Below are positions 36,401-47,200 of a stretch of DNA of 64,000 bases, one piece after another. Position numbers and translations under genes: made by a program. Source of the DNA: Eudorina sp. 2006-703-Eu-15. Lineage: Eukaryota; Chlorophyta; Chlorophyceae; Chlamydomonadales; Volvocaceae. The stretch lies in contig BDSI01000153.1 in NCBI GenBank assembly GCA_003117195.1, positions 1 to 64,000 on the forward strand, given 5' to 3'. A model generated the notes under the pieces. That model ran no database searches and was not told the origin of the DNA. It was given only the letters and a program-made list of their open reading frames with translations. Numbering within the stretch: position 1 is the stretch's first letter; every line of letters starts with the position of its first letter.

Positions 36401-38174
36401 GGCTTGTTGGGCACCGGCTTCAGAGCACTGTGACATCACGGCTTGTTGGGCACCGGCTTCAGAGCACTGTGACATCACGGCGACACCTCGGGGACACCAG
36501 AACGTTGCACGCCGGGCTGCATCATACCATACCATACCATATGTCCGTACACCTTCTTCGGCTGACGGCAGAGACGACGGGCTTCTGAGACGGTGCAGTG
36601 CCGGTGTACGGCGATCCGCAACGCCTGCGACTGAACCACGTCCCGAGCCAGAACGCGCGCGCCGTGCCGCACCCTCCCTCCGCACTCGCTCACTCACTCG
36701 CTGTCATCCGGCCTCCCCTCCTCTTCTTCTTCCCCGACAGACCTGCTCGCCCTGGAGGCGCCGGAGCTGCTTGGCGCCGACCGCGCCACTAACCTGCTGG
36801 CGGATGCGGACGGCACCAACCTGGTCGGAGTGGGTGACCTGCTTGACCTGGACGTCGGCACCGGGCCGTCCTCTGGTAGCGTCACTGCGGCGCAGCCCCA
36901 GTCGCCGCTGGCGGGAGCCGGCGGCCTCGCGGGCCTCGCGGGACTCGGGCCCGCACCCGCACACCCGCAGGCGCAGTGGCAGCCGCAGGTGGTGGACCTG
37001 CTCGGGGGCATGGGCGGCGAGGCGCCGCCGCCAGCGCCGCCGCCGGCAGCCGCGCACTTGCCGAGACCGGGGATGGGGGCGGCGCAGCCGCACGGCATGG
37101 GGCCTATGGGGCAAGGCGGCGTGCCCGCCGCCGCCGGACCCGTGCCCCTGCCCATCGGGCAGGGCATGTACGGCCGCGGAGCCATGGCCGGCACGGCAGA
37201 CGACAGGTTGGGTTTCGGCGCGGGGCCCGCCGCAGCTGCGACGCCACCAGCGGCGCCAGCCCCAGTTCAGGAACTGGCCTTGAATTCGAAGGTACGTTTT
37301 GATTTGCCAGATGCTCCAAGGCAGTTTTCATGTTTCTCCAGGGAAAGGTACGCGCTCGCACGGGGTCAGCTCTCGGCACTGCATTGCAACATCCCCCGGT
37401 GAAATCTTCGTTCCACCTCGCCGCCAATCCTCTCGTTCTAAAGCCTAAAATGATTGGGACCCGTCTGGCCAAGGGTGGCGCTCAAGGTTGGTTGCTGGCC
37501 GCTGCAGTCATATTACGGTAAAGCAGGATCACTTTTGGCACTAGCGGCGTCCTGCGCGGCCCATGTCTGGAAGGACCGCTCGCTGAACTCCTCTTGATGC
37601 GGGTTTCCTCCCCTGCCGCGACCTTGGGCGTGCGTGTAGGCGCGTGTGACGCCGGCCGCCTTCCAAGAGGAGTGGAAGCGGCTGCCTGCTGCCCACAGCA
37701 GCACCCAGTCCGTGAGCCCCGCCACGGTGGCGGCCATCACCGCCAACAACCACCGCGACTTCACGCAGCACATGACCCAGGCGTACATCCACACCATCGC
37801 CAGCGGCGGCCAGCCCCCGAGCTTCAGGTGCGAGAGCTGCTGGGCACTTTGGTGCGGACGGCCAAGCCGCCGCACACATTCAGTGTACGGTACCGTGATA
37901 GCACACCATCCGACAGGAGGGGTTAAAGTAGGAAACTATCAGCGTCTCGTTTTCCCTCTTGACGGGCTGGTGTCGCTGTGTTGAATGCCCTTTTAGGTAC
38001 TACTTTTACGGCCAGAACGCTGGTCCGTCGGGCGCGCTGTACCTGGTGGAGCTCATCCTCAGATCCGACACCGGCAACATGACGGTGACGGTCAAGTCCG
38101 CCGACATGTCGTCGCTGCCCGCCTTCCTGGAGCTGTGGAACATGTGCCTGACCGGCTTCCTGGTGATGGGGTGA
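30459..38174 (+). CDS. AP4B1: AP-4 adaptor complex beta subunit
   Basis: Large beta-adaptin of the AP-4 coat, which sorts cargo at the trans-Golgi network. Thirteen exons, 911 aa, unbroken frame: 30459-30851, 31096-31207, 31951-32033, 32247-32309, 32672-32863, 33358-33651, 34196-34450, 35042-35241, 35618-35762, 36185-36266, 36741-37291, 37640-37827, 37997-38174. The N-terminal Adaptin_N solenoid (about aa 1-575) has DPMIRGLALRSLCSLRV, YVRRTAVMGVLK and YVKKLKLEILAAIAS, which fit plant AP-4 beta better than AP-1/2 beta. A Gly/Pro/Ala-rich hinge (exon 11) has DLLDLDV-like acidic dileucine stretches that could bind accessory proteins. The last two exons form the beta-appendage. The acceptor of exon 12 (37639) is the least certain border. 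Several introns carry tandem repeats and one carries a long hairpin. Confidence 0.92.
31291..31404. repeat. 23-bp minisatellite, 5 copies, AP-4 beta intron 2
   Basis: Unit begins GTGACGTGTGGCGTCGGGGC; five tandem copies at 23-bp spacing. Each copy carries a GACGTG core. Confidence 0.92.
34825..34880. repeat. 28-bp direct duplication, AP-4 beta intron 7
   Basis: Two adjacent copies of a unit with the core CCAGCCCCAAGTGGCCACTT. Confidence 0.92.
35458..35550. repeat. Foldback hairpin, 42-bp stem, AP-4 beta intron 8
   Basis: Arms 35458-35499 and 35509-35550 are complementary over 42 bp with one mismatch (near 35468). The loop is nine nucleotides (GAATCCAAA). It lies inside intron 8 (35242-35617) in a transcribed orientation. 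It could be a miRNA-like precursor or a small foldback element. Confidence 0.92.
36317..36481. repeat. 39-bp tandem repeat, 4.2 copies, AP-4 beta intron 10
   Basis: Perfect copies start at 36317, 36356, 36395 and 36434, followed by a 9-bp partial copy. The unit begins CATCACGGCTTGTTGGGCAC. Lack of divergence suggests recent expansion. Confidence 0.95.
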
Positions 38175-39016
38175 TCCACACGCACTGGGAGGCCGCGGTC
38201 GAGAGGAGGGGCTGGCGGGTGTGGTCGTTCCCAGGTCGACACAGCGTAGGGGGTTGTGTCTTGTTATGTGGTGTCTTGTTATGTGGTGGGGAGCTCGGGT
38301 AGGCGATGCACAGATGCATAACATTGGAGGTGATTGCTTGCTTCCCAACGGTATATTTGCAATGTCAGCGTTTACGGATTTGGAACGCCGCCACTGTTTA
38401 GTCCCGCAAACCTGCTCGAACCTGCTCGCGCGAGTCCCCAACAGGCGGCGACTCTTTCGAATCTTCGGGGTCAGGTGCTACCATACAGCTGAGGCCTCAC
38501 ACTCCATGGAAGACGCACATCGATATGTTGAAGGATTGGCCAGCCCTAGAAAATACGCTGCGAAAACATGGCTACCCGACAGGACCCAACGTGGGGCGAA
38601 ACGGGCGAAAGCAGCAGCATGGCACCCAGCACACTCCGACCCCATCCTCATTCTCCCGCTCAAGTTATTGCAAATCAGGCATCAGGCCGACAGCCGTCGC
38701 CTACCAGACCAGACCACACATCATCTAGGCTTGGTAACCTTCCCGGACAATCGCACTGCTCTGCATCACAGGGATCCTATTCAGACAGCACCCGAACTCC
38801 TGCAGCCATGCCTCAGCCAGTCTTGGCCTTCTTTGTCACTGGCTCGTCAGCCTCCCTGCATAGATGCAACCACCAGATGTATGCGATCAGATAGGGCCTG
38901 CCGCGACTGCTCAGCATCCGACTTTGGCAGGCAAGGTGCAACGAGGTCAGGCACGACAAGCCCTGGCAAAAACGCATTGCAGCACATCAGCTTTGCACAC
39001 CTTCCAGCAAACCCCC

Positions 39017-39120
39017 CAACAGGGATCAACGGTGTATACCAGGGCAAGCCCCAGCATTCTGACGTCTGTTACTTGTCCCACCGCACAAAAAGACAGCCCA
39101 AACCCAACTACCCCTTACAA
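39017..39120 (-). mobile_element. LINE 3'-end fragment, third site
   Basis: The reverse complement contains GCTGGGGCTTGCCCTGGTAT, then ACACCG-TGATCCCT-TTGGGG, matching the 3' ends at 4745-4795 and 13919-13970 apart from a few changes. The weaker match extends toward 39120. The CATT tail is missing. It sits next to the 3' end of the ZNG1 gene. Confidence 0.7.
39115..39119 (-). terminator. TGTAA poly(A) signal for ZNG1 (candidate)
   Basis: TGTAA on the minus strand 72 nt past the ZNG1 stop codon. TGTAA is the usual polyadenylation signal in Chlamydomonas-type algae. It falls at the edge of the LINE fragment. Confidence 0.5.
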
Positions 39121-39190
39121 AAGAGCCCACCCAGCCCTCAAGGCGCGTCGGCCACTCACCGCCGCCGCCACAGCGTGCTTTTGTTGGGAC

Positions 39191-42100
39191 TCACTTGGCC
39201 AGGCAGGACTGCAGTCCCTCAAGGAGCTCCTCCCGTTTGAGGTTCTTGCCAATGAACACCACCTTGCTGAGCCGCTTCTCGCCCTCCTTCCAGGGTCGGC
39301 CCACACCCTCAGCGCTGGAGGAGAACTGCAGCAGCATGTGCACCCCTTGGAACACGTGCCTGCGCCACCACCAATGCCGCACAACGGGGTCAGGGCAACG
39401 GGGTCAGGGCAGCAGCCAAGCCTCTGGTGAAGCTCAACCCGTCGCAAGCTGTTAGGCAGGGAGCGGCACGGCAGCAGCCGTCATCTCACAACACATTCAA
39501 CCCACCACTGCCTCCGTAACTCACCCATCCCGGACTAGGTGTCTCTGGGCTGTTTCAATTCACCCCCCTGCCACTTTCCACCCCCACCCGCCCGTTCTTC
39601 CGGTTTAATTCTTTTTCCACTTTAACCCCCACCCGCCCCGAGTAGTGCTCACTTGTCGTTGGAGCCTTTGATGGCCAGGATGCCTTTCGAGCGGTACAGG
39701 TCGGGGCCGCGCTCTTGGAGCAGCTTGGACAGCCACGTGTTGAGCTTCTGCATGTCCATCTCGCCCTCCAGCTCGAAGCCGCACGAAGTCACGTGGTCGT
39801 CGTGCTTGTGGTCGTGCTTGCCGCCCTTCTTCTCTTTCCCGTGTTCGTGCTTGTGCTGTTCACCCTTCTCCTCGTGCTCGTGGTGGTGCTTGCCGTCCTT
39901 GCACTGCTCGTCGCACTTGTGCTCGTGGCCGTGCTCCTTCTCGTGCTCGTGCTTGTGGTGATGATGGTGGTGGTGGTGGTGGTCCTCCTCGCCCGTCTCC
40001 TATGGACGCATCCGTGGGTTCACGTGGATTCACGTGAATTCACGCCACCAGTGCAGGAAGCCGGCCCCCAGCAAGGCAGAGGCACGAGCGCCACAGCGCG
40101 GATACCCCCCCATTGCGGAACACTGCCGACATGCCCGGCATACACATCGTACCCTGCGGCCCTGCCGGCTCGTGCCTTTTTGAGTGCATGCCGTGCCTGT
40201 GGTGACACGATTACCGTTCCCTGACTCCCTCCGCTGTTCATTCAGTCGCATGTTTCCAATACAAACGTCCACGGCACGTAAATCGGTGCAGCGTCAGGTC
40301 AGGCCGCGTGGCTATCAATTTCCAACATTAAATAGCCTGCTGGGTCGTCAACCCATTCGTGACAGCTGCCAGTGCCATCCGCCGCGCCGCCCACGCATTC
40401 GATCGCATCTGCTCAGCTCTTAGGGTGCAGACACGTCGCCCATAAGAAAGCCACAGAAAGAAGGCGCGAGTCCCGTAGTAAACTGGCCGGCCAGGCGGCC
40501 ATCCCGGGTTCGCCGTACCCGCCTGGGCTGCCGAGGGGCGCGGGCGCGGGTATCGCCTGTCCCGCGGCCCGCTGCTCCCCGCCTGTGTCTCCCTCACCCC
40601 CTACCCACCAGGAACTCCGGGTCCATAGCCAGCAGCCGCTCCAGCGAGAAGGCGTTCACGCCCAACAGGCGGGCCACGTCCACGGCGCTGCGCTGGCACT
40701 CGATAATCTCCACCGGCTTGTTGATGTGCTGAAGGGGGCGTCAGCCGCGGGCGGTCAGCGGCGGGCGGTCAGGCAGTCAGGCGGTCAGCGGAGGGCGGGG
40801 GCGCACGGCCACGGGCGCTTATCATGCTTGATGTCCCGCTGGGCCCACTGTAACGTGATTTCATTCAGTCCACCCAAAGGGAGAGCCCCAACGGCCCTGG
40901 AACCTCCTACCCCAGATGTGCTGCTCTTCCCCATTTGCAGCAGCCGTCAAGAATCCGCCGCGGCCTACCACCGCCAAAGCGGGCACGCCGCCTGAGGCGT
41001 CCACACGGATGGCCCTCACCCCTCACCCCTCTCACACCTGGATGCGCTCCCTGACCTCCTCCAGCTCCTCAGGCGTGACCAGGTCCGTCTTGTTGAGCAG
41101 GACCTTGTCCGCGAAGGCGACCTGCTGCACGGCCTCGTTTACGACGCCGTCAGGCTTGACCTCGTCCAGGTGCTGGGTCACGTGCTTGGCGTCCACCACC
41201 GTCAAGACGGCGTCCAGCACGCAAGCATCCTGCAGCGGGACGGACCAAGCACAGCACCGGGGGTTGATCATCAGCATCCCGTCGTCTGCATCCCGTCGTC
41301 TCAGGTCACAGGCGCCCATGCTCAGCTCGTGTTCGCTAGGACAGTCGGAGCATCATGGCTTCATGGGCCCGCCCGCCGTCGTGACCTGCCGCTGACTCCC
41401 GAGGGCGTGAGTCCCCGCGCATCTCAACGGACCGCTTTTCCACATTACAGCTTCCATGCACCAGCTTCACAGTCCCTCTTTATCAATCAAGACAGTGAAT
41501 CCGCTAAAAAGGGCAACAAACCGACAACCGCCGATGTCCAGTCCCTCGGCCCTTAGCAAGCACTGTCTGTTCCCCGGCCCTGCCGGCGCACCTTGATGTT
41601 CTCGTCCACAAAGAAGGTCTGGATCACGGGCGCTGGGTTAGCCAGCCCGGTGGTCTCACTGCGACGGGTACCGCGAGTCAGGGAGCGTGCGGATGATGGA
41701 ACAGGCTGAGGACACAGCATACAAGGTTTCCTTCCGACCAGACTGCAGGGAGGCTGGACAGGCTGACCGATTGGGGGCCCCATCCCTTGCTTCCCAACTC
41801 GTCATGTGCCGCCGGGGGGTTGCCCGCGATCGCTGGCAATTAGCCCAGTGCAGCATAGCCCAGCGCACAGCTGTGTGATTACTAGGCAACCCCTCGTATC
41901 GCGCCCTAGTCACATGCTGATGACCGAAGACGGCTGGGATTCGGTTGCCGTGGTTGTGATGCGCCAAAACAGGACTCGTTCAGATACTCCCCTGCCCCCC
42001 CGGAGAGCTCCAGTCCCTGCACGTGCACTTGGAACAGCACTTACATCATGATGGCATCGAACTTGCCCTTCCGCTTGATGAGCTTGTTGAGGATGCGAAT

Positions 42101-43155
42101 GAGGTCGCCACGGACCGTACAGCAAACACAACCGTTGTTCATCTAGCAAACGGCAGGCACAGCGGAGCAGGAACAGCGCACGGGCTTACATAAGTGGTGG
42201 TGTTAAGAGGTGGCGACGGGTGACGAGATGGTGGCGTTAAGAGGTGGCGACGGGTGACGAGATGGTGGCGATTACGGAGAGACGCTAAAGTGCATGTCCC
42301 GCCAACTAGGCTGGGGATAACAGGGCGTCAGCAGTTGCCCACGGACGGCTATGGGCTGACGAACATGGGCAGAGGGTAACTCCATGGCAGAAGGACATGC
42401 GTGTGGTTGCTTGCTACGGGAAAGGCACGGCCGTGACATACCGTACGAGGACCAGGGGCATTGCGTCGGCATGACCCAATATAATCTGTCCAGGTATTTG
42501 ACACACCAGCCCCTGCAATCGGTCAGACCCACCTCAAAAATCTCCTCCTTGCTCTCCATCACAAGCGCGTCGTCGATACCAACCTGCGACGTGCAGGAAT
42601 CAAGCCGCGCATGTCATGTTCCCACCCGTGGGCGGGGGGTTGAGGTCCCTCCCGAATGCGACGGTAACGCAACAGAGTGGGCGAAAACCTCATCATATTG
42701 AAGAAATATTGACGTCACAGCTCCTCATCAATTGCGGTTCATGAGTTCAAGCGGTGAATAAGCGGTATTTTCTGCATGCTTTGTGACACGCCGTGCGGCC
42801 GCGTCCACTTCGCTTGGGAAAATTCATGACCAGCCAAGTCAACCCATCCCTAACAACTCTTGGGGGTATAACTACTGAGGAGCATGGCGTCCCAAACTTT
42901 GCCCCTGCGCGTTGCACCTTCGGTTGATTGGAAGCGCTCACCTCGCCAAACTCATTCTCGATGACGGCAATTTTCTTGCCATGGTTCGCACTCAGGATAT
43001 GGTTTACGAGGGTTGTCTTCCCAGCGCCTGCGTGCGTAAGAAGCCCACGGCATTGATCCTACGCCACGACACGTTGATAGCTTTGAAGCTTGTTGCCTAC
43101 CTAGAAATCCCGTGACAACAGTGATAGGTATCTTGGACTTTGCGTCCTCCGGCAT
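39191..43155 (-). CDS. CobW/ZNG1-type zinc metallochaperone GTPase
   Basis: G3E GTPase of the COG0523 family; ZNG1/CBWD members pass zinc to client enzymes. Nine exons, 394 aa, frame intact: 43155-43101, 43027-42942, 42583-42533, 42142-42045, 41658-41592, 41229-41038, 40738-40619, 39999-39653, 39359-39191. Walker A ([16 protein letters not shown]) is completed across the first intron. [11 protein letters not shown] carries the CxCC metal site, ETTGLANP is switch-like, and LLNKTDLV is the guanine-specificity motif. Exon 8 encodes a very His/Glu/Lys-rich loop (nine His in a row, then HEH and HDH repeats plus two Cys) before the CobW C-terminal domain ([24 protein letters not shown]). An in-frame ATG at 43176 is an alternative start. 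The gene is divergent from the epimerase-like gene. Localisation is unclear because no obvious transit peptide is seen. Confidence 0.92.
42202..42269. repeat. 34-bp tandem duplication, ZNG1 intron 3
   Basis: Two copies of a unit with the core GTTAAGAGGTGGCGACGGGT at 34-bp spacing. Confidence 0.9.
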
Positions 43156-44294
43156 GTTTGCAAGCCTGTATAGCAAGATGCGGGCTCGGTGTTCCGGGAA
43201 CTCAGCCGCGACGACGCAGCAGAGTGTGGCTGAAACTTAATGCACCGTGTGACATCATGAGTCACGTATGCATAAGTGTATCAAATGTTACAACGGCGAA
43301 ACCTCTGGAATGCGCTTCGAAACCGGGCCTGAAGAACTCCTTCGCTTGCCGCCTGTCGTCCGAATATTTCGTTTTTCCTTGATTGCTTGTAACAAGAAAA
43401 TCCGCCCGAATTGGACACACCCAAAGTCAGTCCGAGCGCCCGACTGTGTCAGGAGCTAGAGTTTCTTCGTCCCTATGGCACAGCGGGTGTCGCATTATAT
43501 CGCAGTATCGTCTGCAATTATTGCAGCATCCCACTGAGGCTTGCTGGCGTGATGCTAGAGTTGACACTAACAGCTACTAACTGTCATCACTCGTGCCAGG
43601 CACCCCCCCCCTCCTCTTCAAACTGAGTTAAAAGCCGGCAAATAGATCAATGCATCAATGGGGGAAGATTGAAACCAACACTATGCCGAGAGCTCGGAAT
43701 TTGGTATTGGCTCGTACTAACGGTAAACTACATCGACGACTGGGCGAGTTCAGGTCTTTGGTGCTGCGAAACAAGATGAAACATTCGCTATCTTCTCTCG
43801 TTACGGTCCTAGAATAGCGTCGACCATGCCTATTTGCCGTTAGCAAGTTTTGTGATAGTTAAGGGTGATGGCAAGCGCGCTATTACGGAACGCGCTGGAA
43901 TGCAGCAGCAGCGGGCGGACAACAACATATGTATATTCTCCATTAAGAACTCCGTCGTCGCGGGTGGCTGTCTTTCCGCTTGCTTTCGGGCCAGGCAGGG
44001 TCAAACTTGCTCCCGTGTCAATTTCCATCCAATTTAACTGATAGATAGTTGTGTGTTGAATGCAGCCTCTCGCCTGGTGTCGGCCCGGCAGCGGCCCGGC
44101 TCACAACAATTGCCGCAGCCGCCGCTGTGGCGAAAAGGATCCAATCGGCCGCTGAAGCAGCAGCTGTTAGTGGCCCAGGAAGCTTTTGAAACAAGTGAAG
44201 ATAATGAAGGAGACTATGTGTGAGCTTTGGGAGCGTGGGCACGCAGTGCGACATGGGTTGGCGCAACTGGCTGTCTTGATTACAGAATACCGCG
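43156..44294. promoter_or_regulatory. Divergent intergenic region, ZNG1 / epimerase-like
   Basis: 1.1 kb, AT-richer than the coding sequence, with no convincing open frame. It must hold both promoters and 5' UTRs. No TATA box or metal-response element could be assigned with confidence. Confidence 0.45.
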
Positions 44295-47200
44295 ATGTCC
44301 CTGTCCAGGGACTTGGAAGCTCTCACCGAGGAGTGGGCTATACCCGGAGCGATTGAGTTTGGCACGGGCCAAGGGGACCTCCCGACTGTACTGCTCACGC
44401 ATCCGCAAACGGGAATGCAGCTCGTGGTCTATCTGTACGGCGCCACCATCGCGCAATGGCTAAAAAGCGATGGAACGGCCACATTCTATGATGGTCCGGA
44501 TGAGCTTTACCAGGCTGGGGTCCCGCTACGGTGAGAGCCGGTCGTGAGGGCATGACTCCGCTGCGTCCTCTGCGAATGTTCCGCGTCCTAGAATCGCTCG
44601 CATCATTTCAGCCTGTTACTGGCTGACCACGTGCGGGATACGCTCTCTGGGGTGCACGCGGGCCAAGGCGTGCTTGGCAAGGCGAGGGTGAGGGCAGCCA
44701 TCTCGCCAAACGCGTTTGACTGCTTCGTTCAGCAGTCAAACGCTGTGAGCCGGCGACAGCAGCGCAAGGCGTGCTCCCGGATTCTCTGACGACTCGCCAC
44801 ACGGCCGCAACCAGATCTCGATTGCGCCCTGCCAGCACCGCCCATACCCCAAGGTATCGCCCGTGCGTCGTTTGCTTGTCACCCGCCAGGACGGGGGTGT
44901 CTCTCCACTTCCCACAGCACCGCGAGGGGCTGCTCCCCGAGCACGGCTTTGCGGACCGCATGATGTGGGAGGTCGTTGGCGCGGTGAGTTGGACCAACTG
45001 CCGTACTTGCCGTACAGGTACTTTTGTATCGGGGCTCTTGTTCGGTGCAACGCGTGCCCCGAAGACGATGTGATGCTCAGCACTGGCACAGGACGGTCCC
45101 AGATGCCGCATCACGCGCTTTCCGTCTCTTTTGTATTTCTCCTAGGTCCTCGATGGGGTGGGCAGACAGGCGCACGAGTACAGTTCCCCCCAAGCTCCGC
45201 AGCTTCCGTTGCCATCTTTTGGGCCTGAGTTTCGCGTCCGTCGCATCTGTGTGCCGCTGCGGTCCCACATGACGGGGTGCGGGTGCATGTTCAGTGGGCG
45301 TGTGGTGAATCGCGCCATGCCGCGCCGTCGCGGCTGGGTCTCGTGCCTGCGTGTGCCTGCAGGGCTTCGACTGCCCCGAGGTCCTGGAGCAGCTGGAGGG
45401 CTATCTGGAGGCGCTGGAGGCGGACGGGCTGGTGACGGAGGAGATGCTGCTGGCATCCCAGGAGGGCGGAGAGGCGGGTGAGTGAGTGCGTGAGTTAGTG
45501 AGTGCCTGGGAAGTGACTGACAGCTGGCTGGCTGGCTGACGCGGTCCTCGGCAGAAACGGCCGGGTCGAGAGCCGCAAAGTGAAACCTCACCCTTGCTTC
45601 AATTACAGTGTTATCGGCAAAACCCCAGTCACGCATTTTTTGTCGAGCGCGGACACCATGGCGTGTTGATACGCTTCTGGCGCGGGCACATGGAGGAGTG
45701 GAGCCCGACCGCATGTAAAGTGCTCCGACCGTGTGGCACAAGACCAAACCGAACTGTTGAAGTTGGCTCAGAACACCGATGGGGCTCCGATGGGGACGGC
45801 GTTGAGTTGCAGATGGATTGACAAGAGGTTAATAGGCGCTCTAAAAGTGATTCTCGTGAGGGTGTGCAAGTGATGTCTTGATGCCACGATGTGTTGACGA
45901 CATCACTGAAGAACGGGCGACGGGCTGGGACAGCAACGTAGGCATCGTAGACCAAACGGCACAGGACCTCTTAAAGATTCCATGCAAACATTGACACAAC
46001 GAAGCCTCAGACAGACGAACGCCTTGCATGCAGTCCATGATGTAACAGCTATGGCGACCTGTACCAGGCGAAGAGGGCCGCCAAATCACCACTGCTGACC
46101 CGTACCGAATAGCTGGGAAGGCCTCACCAAGGGGCGCATGGACTGTACCTGTTTTTATAAAGTTAAGTACGCTGGTGTGTTTCGTTGGTGAAAAGGCAGC
46201 GCGCGTGACATGCCAGGGCCGTGCCTGTGCCCTCCTGTCTCCTGATCCTTGCAGCTGAAGCTGTCCGAGCTGCGCTGGCCAACGAGCCACCGCCCGAGCA
46301 CGTCGTGGACACCGACCTGGCGCCCAGCGTGACATTGCGGCTGAGGGACACCGAGGAGACACGCCAGCTGTGGCCGCACAAATTCGAGCTGCTCTACAAG
46401 GTGGGGAAATTGGAAATTGGGTTGTCTCCGAATAGCCTCCAATCGCTGGACTGCCGGCGTGTGTGTGCTGTGTAGCGTGTAGTTGCAACTGATGACAGAC
46501 GGCTGAGAACCCAGATCCGCATGGGCCGCCCAGTTCGCGTGGGTGGCAGGTCGGGGCACTTGACCGGGCTGGGGACCTCTTACAAAGCAGGAAGTCCCTC
46601 CTCCGCGCCGACGCGCCGCGACGCCCTCCCCATCGACGTCCCTGCCCTCCCTCCAGATTACGCTGGAGACGCAGGACATAACGCCGGAGGATGTGCGCGA
46701 CATCCGGATCAGTCAGGGGCTTGACCCGGATGCGGATGATGACGACCTGGACGAGGACGAGGCGGAGGAGGGCGGCGCGGAGGAGCCGGGGGCGGAAGGG
46801 GAGGAGCTGGTCGCGAGCGGCCGCGACGAGGCGGAGGAGGACGTGGAGGAGGACACGCAGGTACCTCGGGCACGGGAGGGACGCAGGCTCGGGTGGGGTG
46901 GGACACGTGGGAGTGAGGAAGGTGTGAGCGGGTGGGGTGGGACACATGGGAGTGAGGAAGGTGTGGGCATGTCGATGTGGGCGGATGCGTGCATGGCCTG
47001 GGCAGGAGGTGTCGGCCCAGAAAGTAGTTGGCAGCTCACGATGGGGGCGGGGCGTGTGTGGCCTGAACGACAGGACGTGAGGGAACTCCCGGGTCGCATG
47101 TTTGCCTTCGGAGCGATTGCCACCTCACGCATACATTTTGGGAGTCTACTTGCTGAATGGTTTTTGTAATCTTCATTGCCCTCCTGTGTGTGAGTGGAGG

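Larger units (their letters stand above)
38175..39190. other. Convergent intergenic region with unidentified open frame
   Basis: It lies between the 3' ends of AP-4 beta (+) and ZNG1 (-). The plus-strand frame at 38568-38894 (108 aa) starts MATRQDPTWGETGESSS and is Ser/Pro/Thr/Gln-rich, like the low-complexity start of some retroelement ORF1 proteins, but no family motif is present. A related frame starts MLKDWPALENTLRKHGYP at 38525. The far end is a LINE fragment (39017-39120). Confidence 0.4.

Noticed and set aside
36317..36481. A CRISPR-like array
   Set aside because: The copies are directly adjacent with no spacers, and the genome is eukaryotic; it is a minisatellite.
36168..37283. 371-aa plus-strand frame over AP-4 beta exons 10-11
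   Set aside because: Wrong frame relative to the adaptin exons; its 13-residue repeat just reflects the intronic 39-bp minisatellite.
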